Shown here in pieces: positions 1 through 8,862 of a stretch of DNA of 64,000 bases; positions within the stretch are counted from its first letter, which is position 1; the number at the start of each line of letters is the position of its first letter. The notes below the pieces were generated by a model. The model was not told the origin of the DNA. It searched no databases and saw only the letters and a program-made list of their open reading frames with translations. The position numbers and the translations under genes are program-made. Source of the stretch: Methylobacterium terrae (GTDB lineage: Bacteria; Pseudomonadota; Alphaproteobacteria; Rhizobiales; Beijerinckiaceae); NCBI RefSeq assembly GCF_003173755.1, contig NZ_CP029553.1:3050501-3114500 (forward strand), written 5' to 3'.

Positions 1-1138
1 CGTAGACGTCGATCTCGCCGCAGAGGCGGCGCGCCACCTCCTCGCCGTGGCCGACGACGCCGATCTCGGGCGTCGAGAACACCGCGGTCGGGATCAGGTC
101 GTGGTCGACCGCCCAGGGCTTGCCCCCGAACACCGTGTCGGCGAAGGCGTGGCCCTCGCGGATCGCGATCGGGGTCAGCGCCGCGCGGTTGGTGACGTCG
201 CCGACGGCGTGGATCGAGGGCGCGGTGGTCTGCGAGAAGCGGTCGACGGGAATCGCGCCGGCGGCATCGAGGGCGATGCCGGCCGTCTCGAGCCCGAGCC
301 CGGCGACGTTCGGGCGCCGGCCGGTCGCCACCAGCACCTGGTCGACCAGGATCTCGCTGCCGTCGTTCAGGGTCGCGCAGATTCCGCCGTCGCGCCGGTC
401 GAGGCGGTGGACGGTGGTGTTCAGGCGCAGGTCCATGCGCTTGGCGTAGGCCTCGCCGAGGGCCTGGCGGATCTCGCCGTCGAAGCCGCGCAGCAGCCGG
501 TCGCCGCGGTGGAGCAGGGTGGTGCGGGTGCCGAGCGCGGCGAAGACGCCGGCGAACTCGACCGCGATGTAGCCGCCGCCGACGACGAGGATCCGCTCGG
601 GCTGGGTCTCCAGCTCGAACACCTCGTTCGACGTGATGGCGAGCTCGGCGCCGGGGATCAGCGGCTCCTTGACCGGGTGGGCGCCGACCGCGACCAGGAT
701 GTGGCGGGCGCGCACCCGCGTGCCCGAGCGCACGAGGCGGACGGTGTTCGGTCCCTCGATCACCGCCCGGTCGGCGACCACGTCGACCCCGGCCCGCATC
801 AGGTTGGTGGCGTAGATGCCCTCGAGCCGGGTCACCTCGGCGTCGCGCCGGGCCTTCAGGGTCGCCCAGTCGAAGCGCGGGGTGCCGACCTCCCAGCCGA
901 AGCCGGCGGCGTCCTCGAACTCGTCCGCGAAGCGGCCGGCATAGACCATCAGCTTCTTGGGCACGCAGCCGCGGATCACGCAGGTCCCGCCGACCCGGTA
1001 CTCCTCGGCGAGCTGCACCCGGGCGCCGTAGCCGGCGGCGATGCGGGCCGCCCGCACCCCGCCGGAGCCGCCGCCGATCACGAACAGGTCGACGTCGAAG
1101 GCCCGGTCATCGTGGGCGTCTCGCTGGGTCTCGGTCAT
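1..1138 (-). CDS. gor: Glutathione-disulfide reductase (C-terminus cut off by window edge)
   Basis: Cytoplasmic FAD- and NADPH-dependent reductase that regenerates glutathione from its disulfide. Translating the minus strand from ATG at 1138 gives an FAD-binding GGGSGG loop at about residues 22-27 and the redox disulfide motif GGTCVIRGCVPKK (Cys53 and Cys58), which points to glutathione reductase rather than lipoamide dehydrogenase. A second Rossmann motif GGGYIA sits at about 187-192. Arg residues just after the following beta strand (LLHRGDRLLRGF) fit recognition of the NADPH 2'-phosphate. About 379 codons are visible; the family has about 450-460, so the dimerisation domain with the catalytic His lies outside the window. 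It is the last visible gene of a minus-strand group with rpiA and a DUF2059 gene. Confidence 0.93.
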   Translation of the reverse strand, partial: MTETQRDAHDDRAFDVDLFVIGGGSGGVRAARIAAGYGARVQLAEEYRVGGTCVIRGCVPKKLMVYAGRFADEFEDAAGFGWEVGTPRFDWATLKARRDAEVTRLEGIYATNLMRAGVDVVADRAVIEGPNTVRLVRSGTRVRARHILVAVGAHPVKEPLIPGAELAITSNEVFELETQPERILVVGGGYIAVEFAGVFAALGTRTTLLHRGDRLLRGFDGEIRQALGEAYAKRMDLRLNTTVHRLDRRDGGICATLNDGSEILVDQVLVATGRRPNVAGLGLETAGIALDAAGAIPVDRFSQTTAPSIHAVGDVTNRAALTPIAIREGHAFADTVFGGKPWAVDHDLIPTAVFSTPEIGVVGHGEEVARRLCGEIDVY

Positions 1139-1157
1139 GGCGCGCACCGTCCGTTTG

Positions 1158-2417
1158 TCAGGGCTTCTCTGCGACAGGCGAGGCCGAGGGCGCAAGGTCG
1201 CCCGCCAAGGCGAGGGCGCGCAGCCAGGCGATCGCCGCACCGACGCCGGCGGTCCACCAGGCCTGCCAGGCGCCGTGCTCGACGAAGGCGACGATGCCGG
1301 CCGCGGCGAGCAGCGCCAGGGCAGTGCTGCGGGCGAGCGCCGGCCAGCGGCCCAGCGACCGCAGGGCCAGGACCAGGACGAGCGCCGCGAGCGCCGCCCC
1401 GACGAATCCGAGCTCGGCCCAGACCTGCAGGAAGCTGTTGTGCGGGTGCCCGACCGCCAGCATGACGCGCAGGTCGGGCTCGAGCCGCTCGGCCACCGGC
1501 GCGTCCTGGAAGCGCCCGCTGGTGCCGTAGCCGGCCCCGCGCCAGGGATCCTCCGCCACGGCCGCGCCGAAGCTGCGGGCGATGGCGACGCGCGCCCGGG
1601 TGCTGCTGGCGGCGAGCCGCTGGTGGAGCGCGTCCGGCATCGCGCGGGCGAGGAGGTCGCCCTCGACGGGAGAGAGGACGAGGGCGCCGAGCAGTGCCGC
1701 CCCGGCGAGGCCGATGCCCGCCCGGGCCGGCAGCCAGCGAAGGGCACAGAACGTGAGGGCGCCGGTGGCGAGCCCCAGCACCGTCGCGCCGCTGACCGAG
1801 CGCCAGGCCGCCACCGCGAAGGCCGCGAGGCAGAGCGCCGCCAGCCCGCGCCGCCCGCGCGCCGCCAGGAGGGCGGCGAGGGGGAGGACCAGCAGCATCA
1901 TGGTCAGGAGCGGCCGGTTGAACGCGAAGGCGGCGACGCGCTGGCCGAGCGCCTCGCGGATCACGAGGCCGGAGGCGAGGTCCGCCACCACGTAGAGGCA
2001 GGTCGCGACCAGGATCCAGGCCGACGGCCCGGCGACGGCGGCGAGGTGCGGCGGCGCGAGGCGCGCCACCAGGTACGCGCCGAGGAGCGCCGGCAGGAAC
2101 TCGGAGAGGGTGCGCAGCGAGAGGCCCGGCAGCGGGCTCCAGGCGAGGCTGATGCCGCACCAGGCCAGGAAGGCGAGGGCGGACAGCCCCAGGGGCGTGG
2201 CGAGCGGCGCGACGAGGAGCGCCCGCACGGGGCGCCCGGCGGCGGCGGCACCGGCGAGCAGCAGGAGCCCGGCGAGGCCGACCACGACGGGGCTCGAGCG
2301 GTTCGCCGCCGCCATGCAGGCCGGCAGCGCCGCGATCACGACGGCGCCGAGGCGATCGAGCGTCGCGGCCCGGTCCGTGCGGCCCTGCCCGGCTCCCCGG
2401 ACCGTCGGGGCGGTCAC
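1158..2417 (-). CDS. O-antigen ligase family membrane protein
   Basis: A 419-residue polytopic membrane protein with about ten to twelve hydrophobic Ala/Leu/Val-rich segments. The motif HPHNSFLQVWAELG at about residue 324, in a loop before the last membrane segments, is typical of the Wzy_C/O-antigen ligase family. These enzymes join or polymerise undecaprenyl-linked glycans on the periplasmic face. The start is a GTG whose GTGA overlaps the stop of the upstream DUF2059 gene, indicating translational coupling. No glycan genes are nearby, so ligase and polymerase roles cannot be separated. It lies between DUF2059 and gor, which I recall as direct neighbours in many Rhizobiales, so it may be a local insertion. 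Confidence 0.75.
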   Translation of the reverse strand: MTAPTVRGAGQGRTDRAATLDRLGAVVIAALPACMAAANRSSPVVVGLAGLLLLAGAAAAGRPVRALLVAPLATPLGLSALAFLAWCGISLAWSPLPGLSLRTLSEFLPALLGAYLVARLAPPHLAAVAGPSAWILVATCLYVVADLASGLVIREALGQRVAAFAFNRPLLTMMLLVLPLAALLAARGRRGLAALCLAAFAVAAWRSVSGATVLGLATGALTFCALRWLPARAGIGLAGAALLGALVLSPVEGDLLARAMPDALHQRLAASSTRARVAIARSFGAAVAEDPWRGAGYGTSGRFQDAPVAERLEPDLRVMLAVGHPHNSFLQVWAELGFVGAALAALVLVLALRSLGRWPALARSTALALLAAAGIVAFVEHGAWQAWWTAGVGAAIAWLRALALAGDLAPSASPVAEKP

Positions 2418-2953
2418 TGAAGCTGGTGGCCGCGCTTGCCCATCTCGGCCCGCACCCGGACCATCATGTATTCCGAGACCTCCTGGGTCCAGGTCTGCAT
2501 CGCCTGCACCATGTCGTCGAGCACCTGGGGCTGGGTCTCGACGTAGCGCTTGCCCGAGGGTGAGCGGAAGAAGGTGGCGATGTCGCGCAGCTCCGCCTCG
2601 GTCAGCTTGTTGGCGTAGATGCGCGAGGCGATGTCGATGATGCGCTGCTTCTGCAGCTCCAGCTCGGGCTGCATCTTCTCGATGACGTCGGCGAGGTCCT
2701 TCGTCAGCTCCGGCCGGGTGACCGCCGCCTGCTTGATCTGCTCGCCGAAGGCCGGGAGGATCGAGTCGAACGAGCGCGCGATGCCGGAGGACAGCATCAC
2801 CTCCTTGGCGAGCGCGAGGTGGCTCGGGGTGATCGCGGCCTGCTGCGGCGCGGCCGGGGCGGCGGGCGCGGGCTTCGTCTGGGCGAGAGCCGGGCCGGAC
2901 AGGGTCGCGGCGAGAAGGCCCGCCAGCAGGGCTCGGGAACGGCGCGGGGACAT
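2414..2953 (-). CDS. DUF2059 domain periplasmic protein
   Basis: 179 residues. The N-terminus is a clear Sec signal peptide (basic MSPRRSR, hydrophobic core, cleavage around ALA-Q at about residue 25), followed by a short Ala/Pro linker. The rest is the DUF2059 helical domain, with the characteristic LTEAELRDIATFFRSPSGK stretch towards the C-terminus. The domain's molecular function is unknown. The gene lies downstream of rpiA on the same strand, and its stop overlaps the start of the O-antigen-ligase-like gene. The linkage rpiA-DUF2059-gor is one I recall from other Rhizobiales; that is recollection, not something tested here. Confidence 0.85.
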   Translation of the reverse strand: MSPRRSRALLAGLLAATLSGPALAQTKPAPAAPAAPQQAAITPSHLALAKEVMLSSGIARSFDSILPAFGEQIKQAAVTRPELTKDLADVIEKMQPELELQKQRIIDIASRIYANKLTEAELRDIATFFRSPSGKRYVETQPQVLDDMVQAMQTWTQEVSEYMMVRVRAEMGKRGHQLQ

Positions 2954-2986
2954 CGGTGTGCTCCGGGAAATCGGCGCCCGCGGGGG

Positions 2987-3043
2987 CTTGCCGTGATGAG
3001 GAAGACTTGCCGTGATGATTAAGACTTGCCGTGACGAGGAAGA
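2987..3043. repeat. Three tandem 19-bp repeats
   Basis: Three head-to-tail copies of a 19-bp unit (cttgccgtgatgaggaaga and variants) fill most of the gap between rpiA and the DUF2059 gene. Copies 1 and 3 differ at one position; copy 2 differs at two positions from copy 1. The array would lie in the transcript leader of the DUF2059 gene. No binding protein can be assigned. Confidence 0.9.
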
Positions 3044-3051
3044 CGGGAGGG

Positions 3052-3762
3052 TCAGGCCGCCCCGAGGGTGACGATGCGGGGCTGGCCGTCGGCGGCCTCC
3101 GCGACGATCGCGCCGGTGGCGAGCCCGAGGAACAGGCCGTGCTCGACCACGCCCGGCACCGCCACGAGGGCGCGGCCCAGCGCCTCCGGATCGGGGATGC
3201 GGGAGAGGCCGGCGTCCAGGATCAGGTGGCCGCCATCGGTCAGGAAGGGCGTCCCGTCGGCGCCCTTGCGGACGGCGAGCGGCCCGGCGCAGCCGGCGGA
3301 GCGGATCGCCGCCGCGACCGCCAGGGTGGTGGCGACGAGGCCGAAGGGCACCACCTCGATCGGCAGGGGGAAGCGCCCCAGGGTCTCGACGCGCTTGGCG
3401 GCGTCGACGATCACCACCATGCGGCGGCTGGCCGCCGCCACGATCTTCTCGCGCAGGAGCGCGCCGCCGCCGCCCTTGATCAGGCGGAGCTGCGGGTCGA
3501 TCTCGTCGGCGCCGTCGATCGTGAGGTCGAGGTCGGGCGTGTCGTCGAGGGTAGTGAGCGGGATGCCCGCGGCCTCGGCGGCCCGGCGGGTCGCCTCGGA
3601 GGTCGGCACGCCGACGACGGAGAGCCCGGCCCGCACCCGCTCGCCGAGGAGCTCGACGAACAGGGTCGCGGTCGAGCCGGTGCCGAGGCCGAGGCGCATC
3701 CCGTCCTCGACCAGCCCGACCGCCCGGGCGGCGGCGGCGCGCTTCAGCGCGGCGGGGCTCAA
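3052..3762 (-). CDS. rpiA: Ribose-5-phosphate isomerase A
   Basis: Interconverts ribose 5-phosphate and ribulose 5-phosphate in the pentose phosphate pathway. Family motifs are present in order: GTGST near residue 30, DGADEID near 85 and [11 protein letters not shown] near 100, which bind the sugar phosphate and supply the catalytic acid and lysine. I chose the TTG at 3762 (LSPAALKR) because it gives 236 residues, the usual RpiA length, and has GGAG seven bases upstream. The frame stays open further upstream to an ATG at 3981, but that would add about 73 residues of Arg/Pro-rich sequence unlike the family. Confidence 0.92.
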   Translation of the reverse strand: MSPAALKRAAAARAVGLVEDGMRLGLGTGSTATLFVELLGERVRAGLSVVGVPTSEATRRAAEAAGIPLTTLDDTPDLDLTIDGADEIDPQLRLIKGGGGALLREKIVAAASRRMVVIVDAAKRVETLGRFPLPIEVVPFGLVATTLAVAAAIRSAGCAGPLAVRKGADGTPFLTDGGHLILDAGLSRIPDPEALGRALVAVPGVVEHGLFLGLATGAIVAEAADGQPRIVTLGAA

Positions 3763-4020
3763 CGCCGGTCTCCGCGGCAGGAAAGGATGAGGGAAATCGG
3801 CATGGCGTCCCGGCGCGGTTCGTGGCTCTCGACTGCCCCGAGGTCGTGCCGATCCGTTGGCAGGACTCCGGACAGGCGGGGCGTCCTGACGGCGGGCCCC
3901 GCTGATCGAGAGGCCCCTAGCACGCGAGACGGGGGCGGCGGAAGCGGCCATCCGGCCTCGTCCGAAGCAGCGCCGCGTCACGTCGCCGTCAGCCCGGCGG
4001 CGGACGAGCGCCGTCCCGCC

Positions 4021-4428
4021 TCAGGGCTTGGCCGCCCCCGGCGCCGCGCTGCCGGCATTGCCCTGGGGCGTGCAGACCACGGCATCGTCGAGCACGTAGC
4101 AGATGCTCATCGCGCCGGTGCGCTGGTTGACCCGGAACACCCCGGCCTCGCGCAGGTGGCGCGAGGCCACCAGGCTGTACTCGGAGGGGGCCTGCGGCCC
4201 GGCGCCCTCGCCGGGGCCGAAGCACAGGGTCGTGCCGATGGTGTTCTCCTGCAGGCCGTACTGGCAGGAGATGACCTCGCCCGTCGCCTTGTCGACCCGG
4301 TAGACCCGGTTGAGGTCGGCCTGGGGCGCCGGCACGAACTCGTAGGACGCGCCTTGCGCCGCGCCCGCGACCAGGAGCCCGGCCGCCAGCCCGGCGGCCC
4401 TGACCCGATAACCCGTCATCCCGCGCAT
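4021..4428 (-). CDS. Small secreted hypothetical protein
   Basis: 135 residues with a Sec signal peptide (cleavage around AQG-A at about residue 26). The mature part has four cysteines (SCQYG, TLCFG, SICYV, VVCTP), which could form two disulfides in the periplasm. Repeated FRVNQRTG/YRVDKATGE-like strands suggest a small beta-rich fold. I do not recognise the family. An alternative ATG lies four codons downstream of the one used. No operon partner is evident. Confidence 0.7.
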   Translation of the reverse strand: MRGMTGYRVRAAGLAAGLLVAGAAQGASYEFVPAPQADLNRVYRVDKATGEVISCQYGLQENTIGTTLCFGPGEGAGPQAPSEYSLVASRHLREAGVFRVNQRTGAMSICYVLDDAVVCTPQGNAGSAAPGAAKP

Positions 4429-4630
4429 GGCGCGCCGCTCCTCGACACGAACCGCGGCGACGGGCCGGCCGCGCTCGCGGGGCGCGGCGGCCGAATCGTC
4501 CGCATCAGCGCGTTATAGCTCACCCCGGCTTGCCCCGGGCTTGGCGCGAGGCCCGGCGCGAGGCTTGGCCCACCGCGCCGCCCGCCTGTATGGGAGGCCG
4601 GTCCCGTCTCCCCGCCAGCAGCGAAAGCCC

Positions 4631-5347
4631 ATGCCGACGTCCATGCCGACCCCCATGCCCGCCTCGGACACCCTGCCGCCGATCGTCGTGTTCGACCTCG
4701 ACGGGACCCTGGCGGAGACCGCGGGCGACCTCATCGGCACCCTCAACGTCATCCTGGAGCGGGAAGGCCTGCCGCCGGTGGCGCTGTCGCAGGCGCGGGA
4801 GCTGATCGGGGCCGGCGCCCGGGCGCTGATCCAGCGCGGCTTCGCGGCCGGCGGGCGCGAGCTGACGCCGGGCCGGCTCGACGAACTCTTCCTGGTGTTC
4901 CTGGCCCATTACGGACAGCACCTCTGCGACGTCTCGCACCTCTTCCCCGGCGTCGTGGAGTCCCTCGACCGGCTGGAGGCGGCGGGCTACCGGCTCGCGG
5001 TCTGCACCAACAAGCCGGAGGACCATTCGGTCCGTCTGCTGGAGCTGCTCGGGGTCAAGGACCGCTTCGCGGCGATCTGCGGCCGCGACACCTTCCCGTA
5101 CTTCAAGCCCGACCCACGCCACCTCACCGAGACCATCGCGCGCGCTGGCGGCGACCCGGGCCGGGCCGTGATGATCGGCGATTCGCGCACCGACGTCGCC
5201 ACCGCCAAGGCCGCCGGCATCCCGGTGGTGGCGGTGCCGTTCGGCTACACCGACGTGCCGGTGGAGGAGCTGGAGCCGGACGTGGTGATCCCGCACTTCG
5301 ACGGGCTGTACGACGCGGTGCGGCGGCTCGATCGCGGGGCGGCCTGA
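4631..5347 (+). CDS. gph: Phosphoglycolate phosphatase (HAD superfamily)
   Basis: Removes phosphate from 2-phosphoglycolate, a salvage step for DNA-repair and oxygenase by-products. Motif I is FDLDGTLAET (nucleophile and acid/base Asp), motif II is the VCTNK stretch, motif III is the Lys in FKPDP, and motif IV is GDSRTDVATA. The cap region of about 70 residues after motif I is typical of the Gph class. Three in-frame ATGs occur within the first nine codons; the first at 4631 is used, giving 238 residues. A closely related HAD class (pyrophosphatase) cannot be excluded from motifs alone. Confidence 0.85.
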   Translation: MPTSMPTPMPASDTLPPIVVFDLDGTLAETAGDLIGTLNVILEREGLPPVALSQARELIGAGARALIQRGFAAGGRELTPGRLDELFLVFLAHYGQHLCDVSHLFPGVVESLDRLEAAGYRLAVCTNKPEDHSVRLLELLGVKDRFAAICGRDTFPYFKPDPRHLTETIARAGGDPGRAVMIGDSRTDVATAKAAGIPVVAVPFGYTDVPVEELEPDVVIPHFDGLYDAVRRLDRGAA

Positions 5348-5351
5348 TATT

Positions 5352-5395
5352 CTCCAGGTCGTCCCGGGGCGAGCAGCCCCCGGGACGACCTGGAG
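5352..5395 (+). terminator. Strong hairpin after gph
   Basis: A perfect 18-bp inverted repeat (5352-5369 with 5378-5395, 8-base loop) starts four bases after the gph stop. No U-run follows on the plus strand, so it could be a Rho-assisted terminator or a 3'-end stabiliser. Confidence 0.6.
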
Positions 5396-5410
5396 CATCT
5401 CATATCAGCG

Positions 5411-5442
5411 CGCGGTGCCATCGACGCGTCGATGGCACCGCG
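5411..5442. repeat. 32-bp perfect palindrome
   Basis: Perfect dyad centred between 5426 and 5427, directly after the gph hairpin and about 90 bases beyond the 3' end of the first tRNA-Val. As DNA it could be a protein-binding dyad; as RNA it would fold into a long hairpin. It may separate convergent transcription from gph (plus) and the tRNAs (minus). Confidence 0.6.
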
Positions 5443-5532
5443 TCCGGCGCATCAGCGCCGGTGCCCGTTCGGGCTTGCCGCGCGCCGAGGGGACCAGACG
5501 GGTCGGTGGACCGATTTCACGATGGGAAGGAG

Positions 5533-5607
5533 TGGTGGGCGCGACAGGGATTGAACCTGTGACCCTTCGCGTGTGAAGCGAATGCTCTCCCGCTGAGCTA
5601 CGCGCCC
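5533..5607 (-). tRNA. tRNA-Val(CAC), copy 1
   Basis: Reverse complement folds into a standard 75-base cloverleaf including an encoded CCA: acceptor GGGCGCG/CGCGCCC, D-stem GCTC/GAGC, anticodon stem TTCGC/GCGAA with loop TTCACAC (anticodon CAC, reading GUG), T-arm ACAGG-TTCAATC-CCTGT. Discriminator base A. Confidence 0.97.
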
Positions 5608-5736
5608 GACGATCGGCCCCGTGCGGGGTTGATGCGGGGCACGAGAGCCGCCGCATCGCGGGCCGAACCGTTGTGACGGCTGAGATCGCGCGGCGACGGG
5701 ACGCCGGGCGCTCGAGCAGCCGATCGATGGTAAGGG

Positions 5737-5811
5737 TGGTGGGCGCGACAGGGATTGAACCTGTGACCCTTCGCGTGTGAAGCGAATGCTCTCCCGCTGA
5801 GCTACGCGCCC
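5737..5811 (-). tRNA. tRNA-Val(CAC), copy 2
   Basis: Identical in sequence to the copy at 5533-5607, 129 bases away on the same strand, with CCA encoded. The spacer has no obvious repeat of the flank, so the tRNA body is what has been kept or converted. Confidence 0.97.
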
Positions 5812-5909
5812 TGTGAGCCGGCTTCTAGGCGGGGCGACGCGGCGCGTCAAGGCGCTTCGTCGCCCCGCGAGGGCTCCCGAGGGCGCTTCGCGCCCGCGAG
5901 ATGCACCGG

Positions 5910-7700
5910 CTACTGGGCCGGCACCGCCGCCGCCAGCTCGGTCGGCACGAAGCGGCCGTCCTCGCGGCGGGTCATGTCGATCCGCCGGTCGTGGAAGGCG
6001 GTGAGCGTCGAGCGGTGGCCGATCGAGACGATCGTGGTGTCGGGCAGCTCCTGCCTCAGCATGCGGTAGAGCGCGGCCTCGGTCGGCTCGTCGAGGGCGG
6101 CGGTGGCCTCGTCGAGGAACAGCCAGTCGGGACGCGCCAGCAGCGCCCGGGCGACGGCGAGGCGCTGCTGCTCGCCGAGCGACAGGGCCTGGGCCCAGGG
6201 CGCCTCCTCGTCGAGGCGATCCGCCAGATGCGGCAGGCGCGCCGCCTCGAGCGCCGTGCGGATCGCCGCGTCGTCGTAGTGGCCCGCCGGCTCCGGGTAG
6301 GTGACGGCGGCGCGAAGGGAGCCCATCGGCAGGTAGGGCCGCTGCGGCAACAGCAGCAGGCGGGCGCCCTCCGGCGTCGAAACGGCGCCCTCGCCGAACG
6401 GCCAGATGCCCGCGATGGCGCGAAACAGCGTCGACTTGCCCGAGCCCGAGGGACCGGTGAGCAGCGTCGTCTCGCCGGGACGGAAGGAGAGGGCGGGGGC
6501 CTCGGCGATGCGGCGGCCGTCCGGCAGGTCGAGGGCGAGGCCCTTGAGGTGCAGGGAGGTGCCGCTTTCCGGCCGCACCGAGAGCGGGCTTGCCGCCGCC
6601 ATCGCGTCGGCCCGGCCCATGGCGGCGTCGAAGGTGGTGAGCCGGTCGACCTGCGCCTTGTAGTCGGCCAGCGTCACGTAGAACGTGATGAAGAACGACA
6701 TCGTGCTCTCGACCCGCGAGAACGCGCCCGCGGTCTGCGTCATCACCCCGAGCGGGATCTGGCCGGCGAAGTAGTAGGGCGCGACCAGGATGTAGGGGAT
6801 CACCACGTTGACCTGCTGGTAGCTGACCGTGAAGGCGGCGAGCTTCTTGCGGCGATCGACGATGGCGTAGAAGTTCTGGATCAGCGCGCCGAAGCGCTCG
6901 CGCAGCGAGGCCCGCTCGGCCCGGGCGCCGCCGAGGAGCGCCACCTGCTCGCCGTACTCGCGCAGGCGCGCGAGCGAGAAGCGGAAATCCGCCTCGCGGC
7001 GCTGCTGCTCGAAATTGAGCCCGACCAGCGCCCGGCCGATGCGGTGGGTGATCCAGGTGACGAGCGCCGAGTAGATCAGCGCGCCCCAGACCAGGAAGCC
7101 CGGCACGTGCCAGTCGGTCCCCGGCACCGTGAAGGCCGACGAGATGTTCCACAGGATGACCGAGAACGAGACCAGGTTCGAGACCGCCGACAGGAAGCTG
7201 ATGGTCAGCGACTGGGTGGTCTGGGTGAACTGGTCGATGTCGTCGGCGATGCGCTGGTCGGGGTTGTCGGCCTGGGCGCCCGAGAAGCCCATGCGGTAAT
7301 GGGTATCGTTGCCGAGCCAGCGGTCGACGTAGTGCCGGGTCATCCAGGCCCGCCAGCGGATCCGCAGGAACGACTGGATCACGTACTGGATGATCGCGCT
7401 CGCCACGTAGACCGCGGCCCAGAGGCAGAACACCGAGAACAGCAGAGACCAGAACGCCGTCGCGTCCTTGCCCTGGATGGCGTTGAACCAGTCGCGGTTG
7501 AAGTACGACAGACGCACGTTGATCGCCACCTGGGCGAACTCGATGCCGATCACCAGGGCCGCCATGGTGAGCGCGACCCAGCGCTCCTGCATCTGGACCG
7601 CCGGCAGCGGCCACAGCCGCACCGTCGTGACCTCGCGGGTGGTGTAGTAGGGGTAGGCCAGGCGCCAGATCTGCAGGAGGGCCTGCTTCAAGCCGTGCAT
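5910..7700 (-). CDS. SbmA/BacA-like ABC transporter, fused permease and ATPase
   Basis: 596 residues. The N-terminal part holds about six membrane segments of the SbmA/BacA-type family (YNRDWFNAIQ and DNPDQRIADDI motifs are characteristic), and the C-terminal part is an ABC ATPase. Walker A is GPSGSGKST, signature LSLGEQQR and Walker B WLFLDEATAALDE, followed by a GHRST switch His. This YddA-like architecture differs from SbmA/BacA itself, which lacks an ATPase. Relatives move peptides or very-long-chain fatty-acid-like molecules; the substrate here is unknown. ATG at 7700 is preceded by GGAG eight bases upstream; an open extension to 7883 is Gly/Pro/Arg-rich and unlikely to be translated. 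Confidence 0.88.
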   Translation of the reverse strand: MHGLKQALLQIWRLAYPYYTTREVTTVRLWPLPAVQMQERWVALTMAALVIGIEFAQVAINVRLSYFNRDWFNAIQGKDATAFWSLLFSVFCLWAAVYVASAIIQYVIQSFLRIRWRAWMTRHYVDRWLGNDTHYRMGFSGAQADNPDQRIADDIDQFTQTTQSLTISFLSAVSNLVSFSVILWNISSAFTVPGTDWHVPGFLVWGALIYSALVTWITHRIGRALVGLNFEQQRREADFRFSLARLREYGEQVALLGGARAERASLRERFGALIQNFYAIVDRRKKLAAFTVSYQQVNVVIPYILVAPYYFAGQIPLGVMTQTAGAFSRVESTMSFFITFYVTLADYKAQVDRLTTFDAAMGRADAMAAASPLSVRPESGTSLHLKGLALDLPDGRRIAEAPALSFRPGETTLLTGPSGSGKSTLFRAIAGIWPFGEGAVSTPEGARLLLLPQRPYLPMGSLRAAVTYPEPAGHYDDAAIRTALEAARLPHLADRLDEEAPWAQALSLGEQQRLAVARALLARPDWLFLDEATAALDEPTEAALYRMLRQELPDTTIVSIGHRSTLTAFHDRRIDMTRREDGRFVPTELAAAVPAQ

Positions 7701-8089
7701 CGCGGTCTCCGGGCCGCCCGGCGGGCCGGCCTCAAGCGGGCCCGCCGGGCGTGGCGGGCCGATGATGGGTTGGGCGCGACGGGCGCGGACCGCGGACCGT
7801 CTCGCCCCGGGGTCGGCCCCGTCATGGGACGCTCCCCCATGGGACAATCCCTTGGCAGGACCATGGCGCCGTTGCCGTTGCAAGTTAAACCGCGGTCACC
7901 TTTACGCCATCGCGCCCGGGCCCGACATCCGGCGCGCACCGGCTCAAGGGCCCCCTGGAGGAGCTGCGCCCTCGCCCAGGCGTGACCGCGCAGCCCCGCC
8001 GGCGCCGCAATCCGTGCCGATGCTCGGCGGGTCTCGCGGTCCGGATGACGGCCGCGGGACCTGCAAGACCTGACGAGTGCGATCAGCCC
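7701..8089. other. 389-bp divergent intergenic region
   Basis: Lies between the divergently read ABC transporter and oxygenase genes, so it should hold promoters for both. No convincing ORF is seen. A weak sigma70-like pair on the plus strand (TTGCAA, 17-base spacer, TTTACG, about 7879-7907) is the best candidate for the oxygenase. Around 7809-7853 there are short inverted GGGGTCGGCCCC and CCATGGG patches without a clear role. Confidence 0.4.
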
Positions 8090-8737
8090 ATGACGTCCCT
8101 CGCGATGACGTCCCTCTCGATCCTCGACGTCGGCGCGGTGCGCGCCGCCCCCGTCGCGCACGACCCATACCACGACGTCCTCTGCCGCCAGATGCTCCGG
8201 CCCGAGGCGGTCCCCGAGCTGAAGCGCGACTTCCCGGCCATCGCCAAGCCCGGCTGCCTCACGGTGGACGAGATCCGGCTCGCCGGCCGCTTCAGGGACC
8301 TGATCGACGAGCTCGAGAGCGACGAATTCTCGCGGGTCCTCTCCGAGAAGTTCGGGACCGACCTCGTCTCCTGCCCGCGGCTGACCACGATCATGCGCCG
8401 CTCGCAGCCGAAATACGGCGCGATCCACACCGACGGTCCCTCGAAGGTGATGACGCTCCTCGTCTCCATGAACGACGCGTGGGACACGCCCGAGGCCGGG
8501 CGCCTGCGGGTGCTCTACGACGGCGAGCGGTTCGAGCCCTACGCGGTCGAGGTGCCGCCGACCATGGGGACGATGTTCGCCGTCCTGCGCGCCGACAATT
8601 CCTGGCACGGCCACCGTCCGTTCGAGAGCGAGCGCCGGGTGGTGCAGGTCGCCTGGGTCAAGGATGCCGCCGCGCTCGCGCGCAAGCGCGAGCGCAACCG
8701 CACGGCGCAATTCCTGAAGGGCATCTTCGGCCGCTAG
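8090..8737 (+). CDS. 2-oxoglutarate/Fe(II)-dependent oxygenase
   Basis: 215 residues. The HxD pair is in IHTDGP, and the distal metal His is in the SWHGH stretch about 90 residues later. A downstream Arg (SERRVV) is placed to bind 2-oxoglutarate. This matches the prolyl-4-hydroxylase-like 2OG-FeII_Oxy_3 fold. The substrate is unknown. ATG 8090 is used; ATG 8105 would shorten it by five residues. The N-terminal VAHDPYHDVLC region resembles stand-alone bacterial oxygenases near sugar or exopolysaccharide genes, but none is close here. Confidence 0.72.
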   Translation: MTSLAMTSLSILDVGAVRAAPVAHDPYHDVLCRQMLRPEAVPELKRDFPAIAKPGCLTVDEIRLAGRFRDLIDELESDEFSRVLSEKFGTDLVSCPRLTTIMRRSQPKYGAIHTDGPSKVMTLLVSMNDAWDTPEAGRLRVLYDGERFEPYAVEVPPTMGTMFAVLRADNSWHGHRPFESERRVVQVAWVKDAAALARKRERNRTAQFLKGIFGR

Positions 8738-8862
8738 GACAGTGCCCGCAGGGTGACACCGACGCGGCGACGCGCTCCCGGGACAAGAACCCATGTCCAC
8801 AACGGGCGGGGCGCGCTCTAAGACTTGACCACCGGCATCGGCCGGGGGACGCTGGGGGCATC

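Noticed and set aside
5533..5811. Two identical 75-bp repeats as possible attachment sites of an integrated element
   Set aside because: Both are complete tRNA-Val genes, with only 129 bases between them and no integrase nearby.
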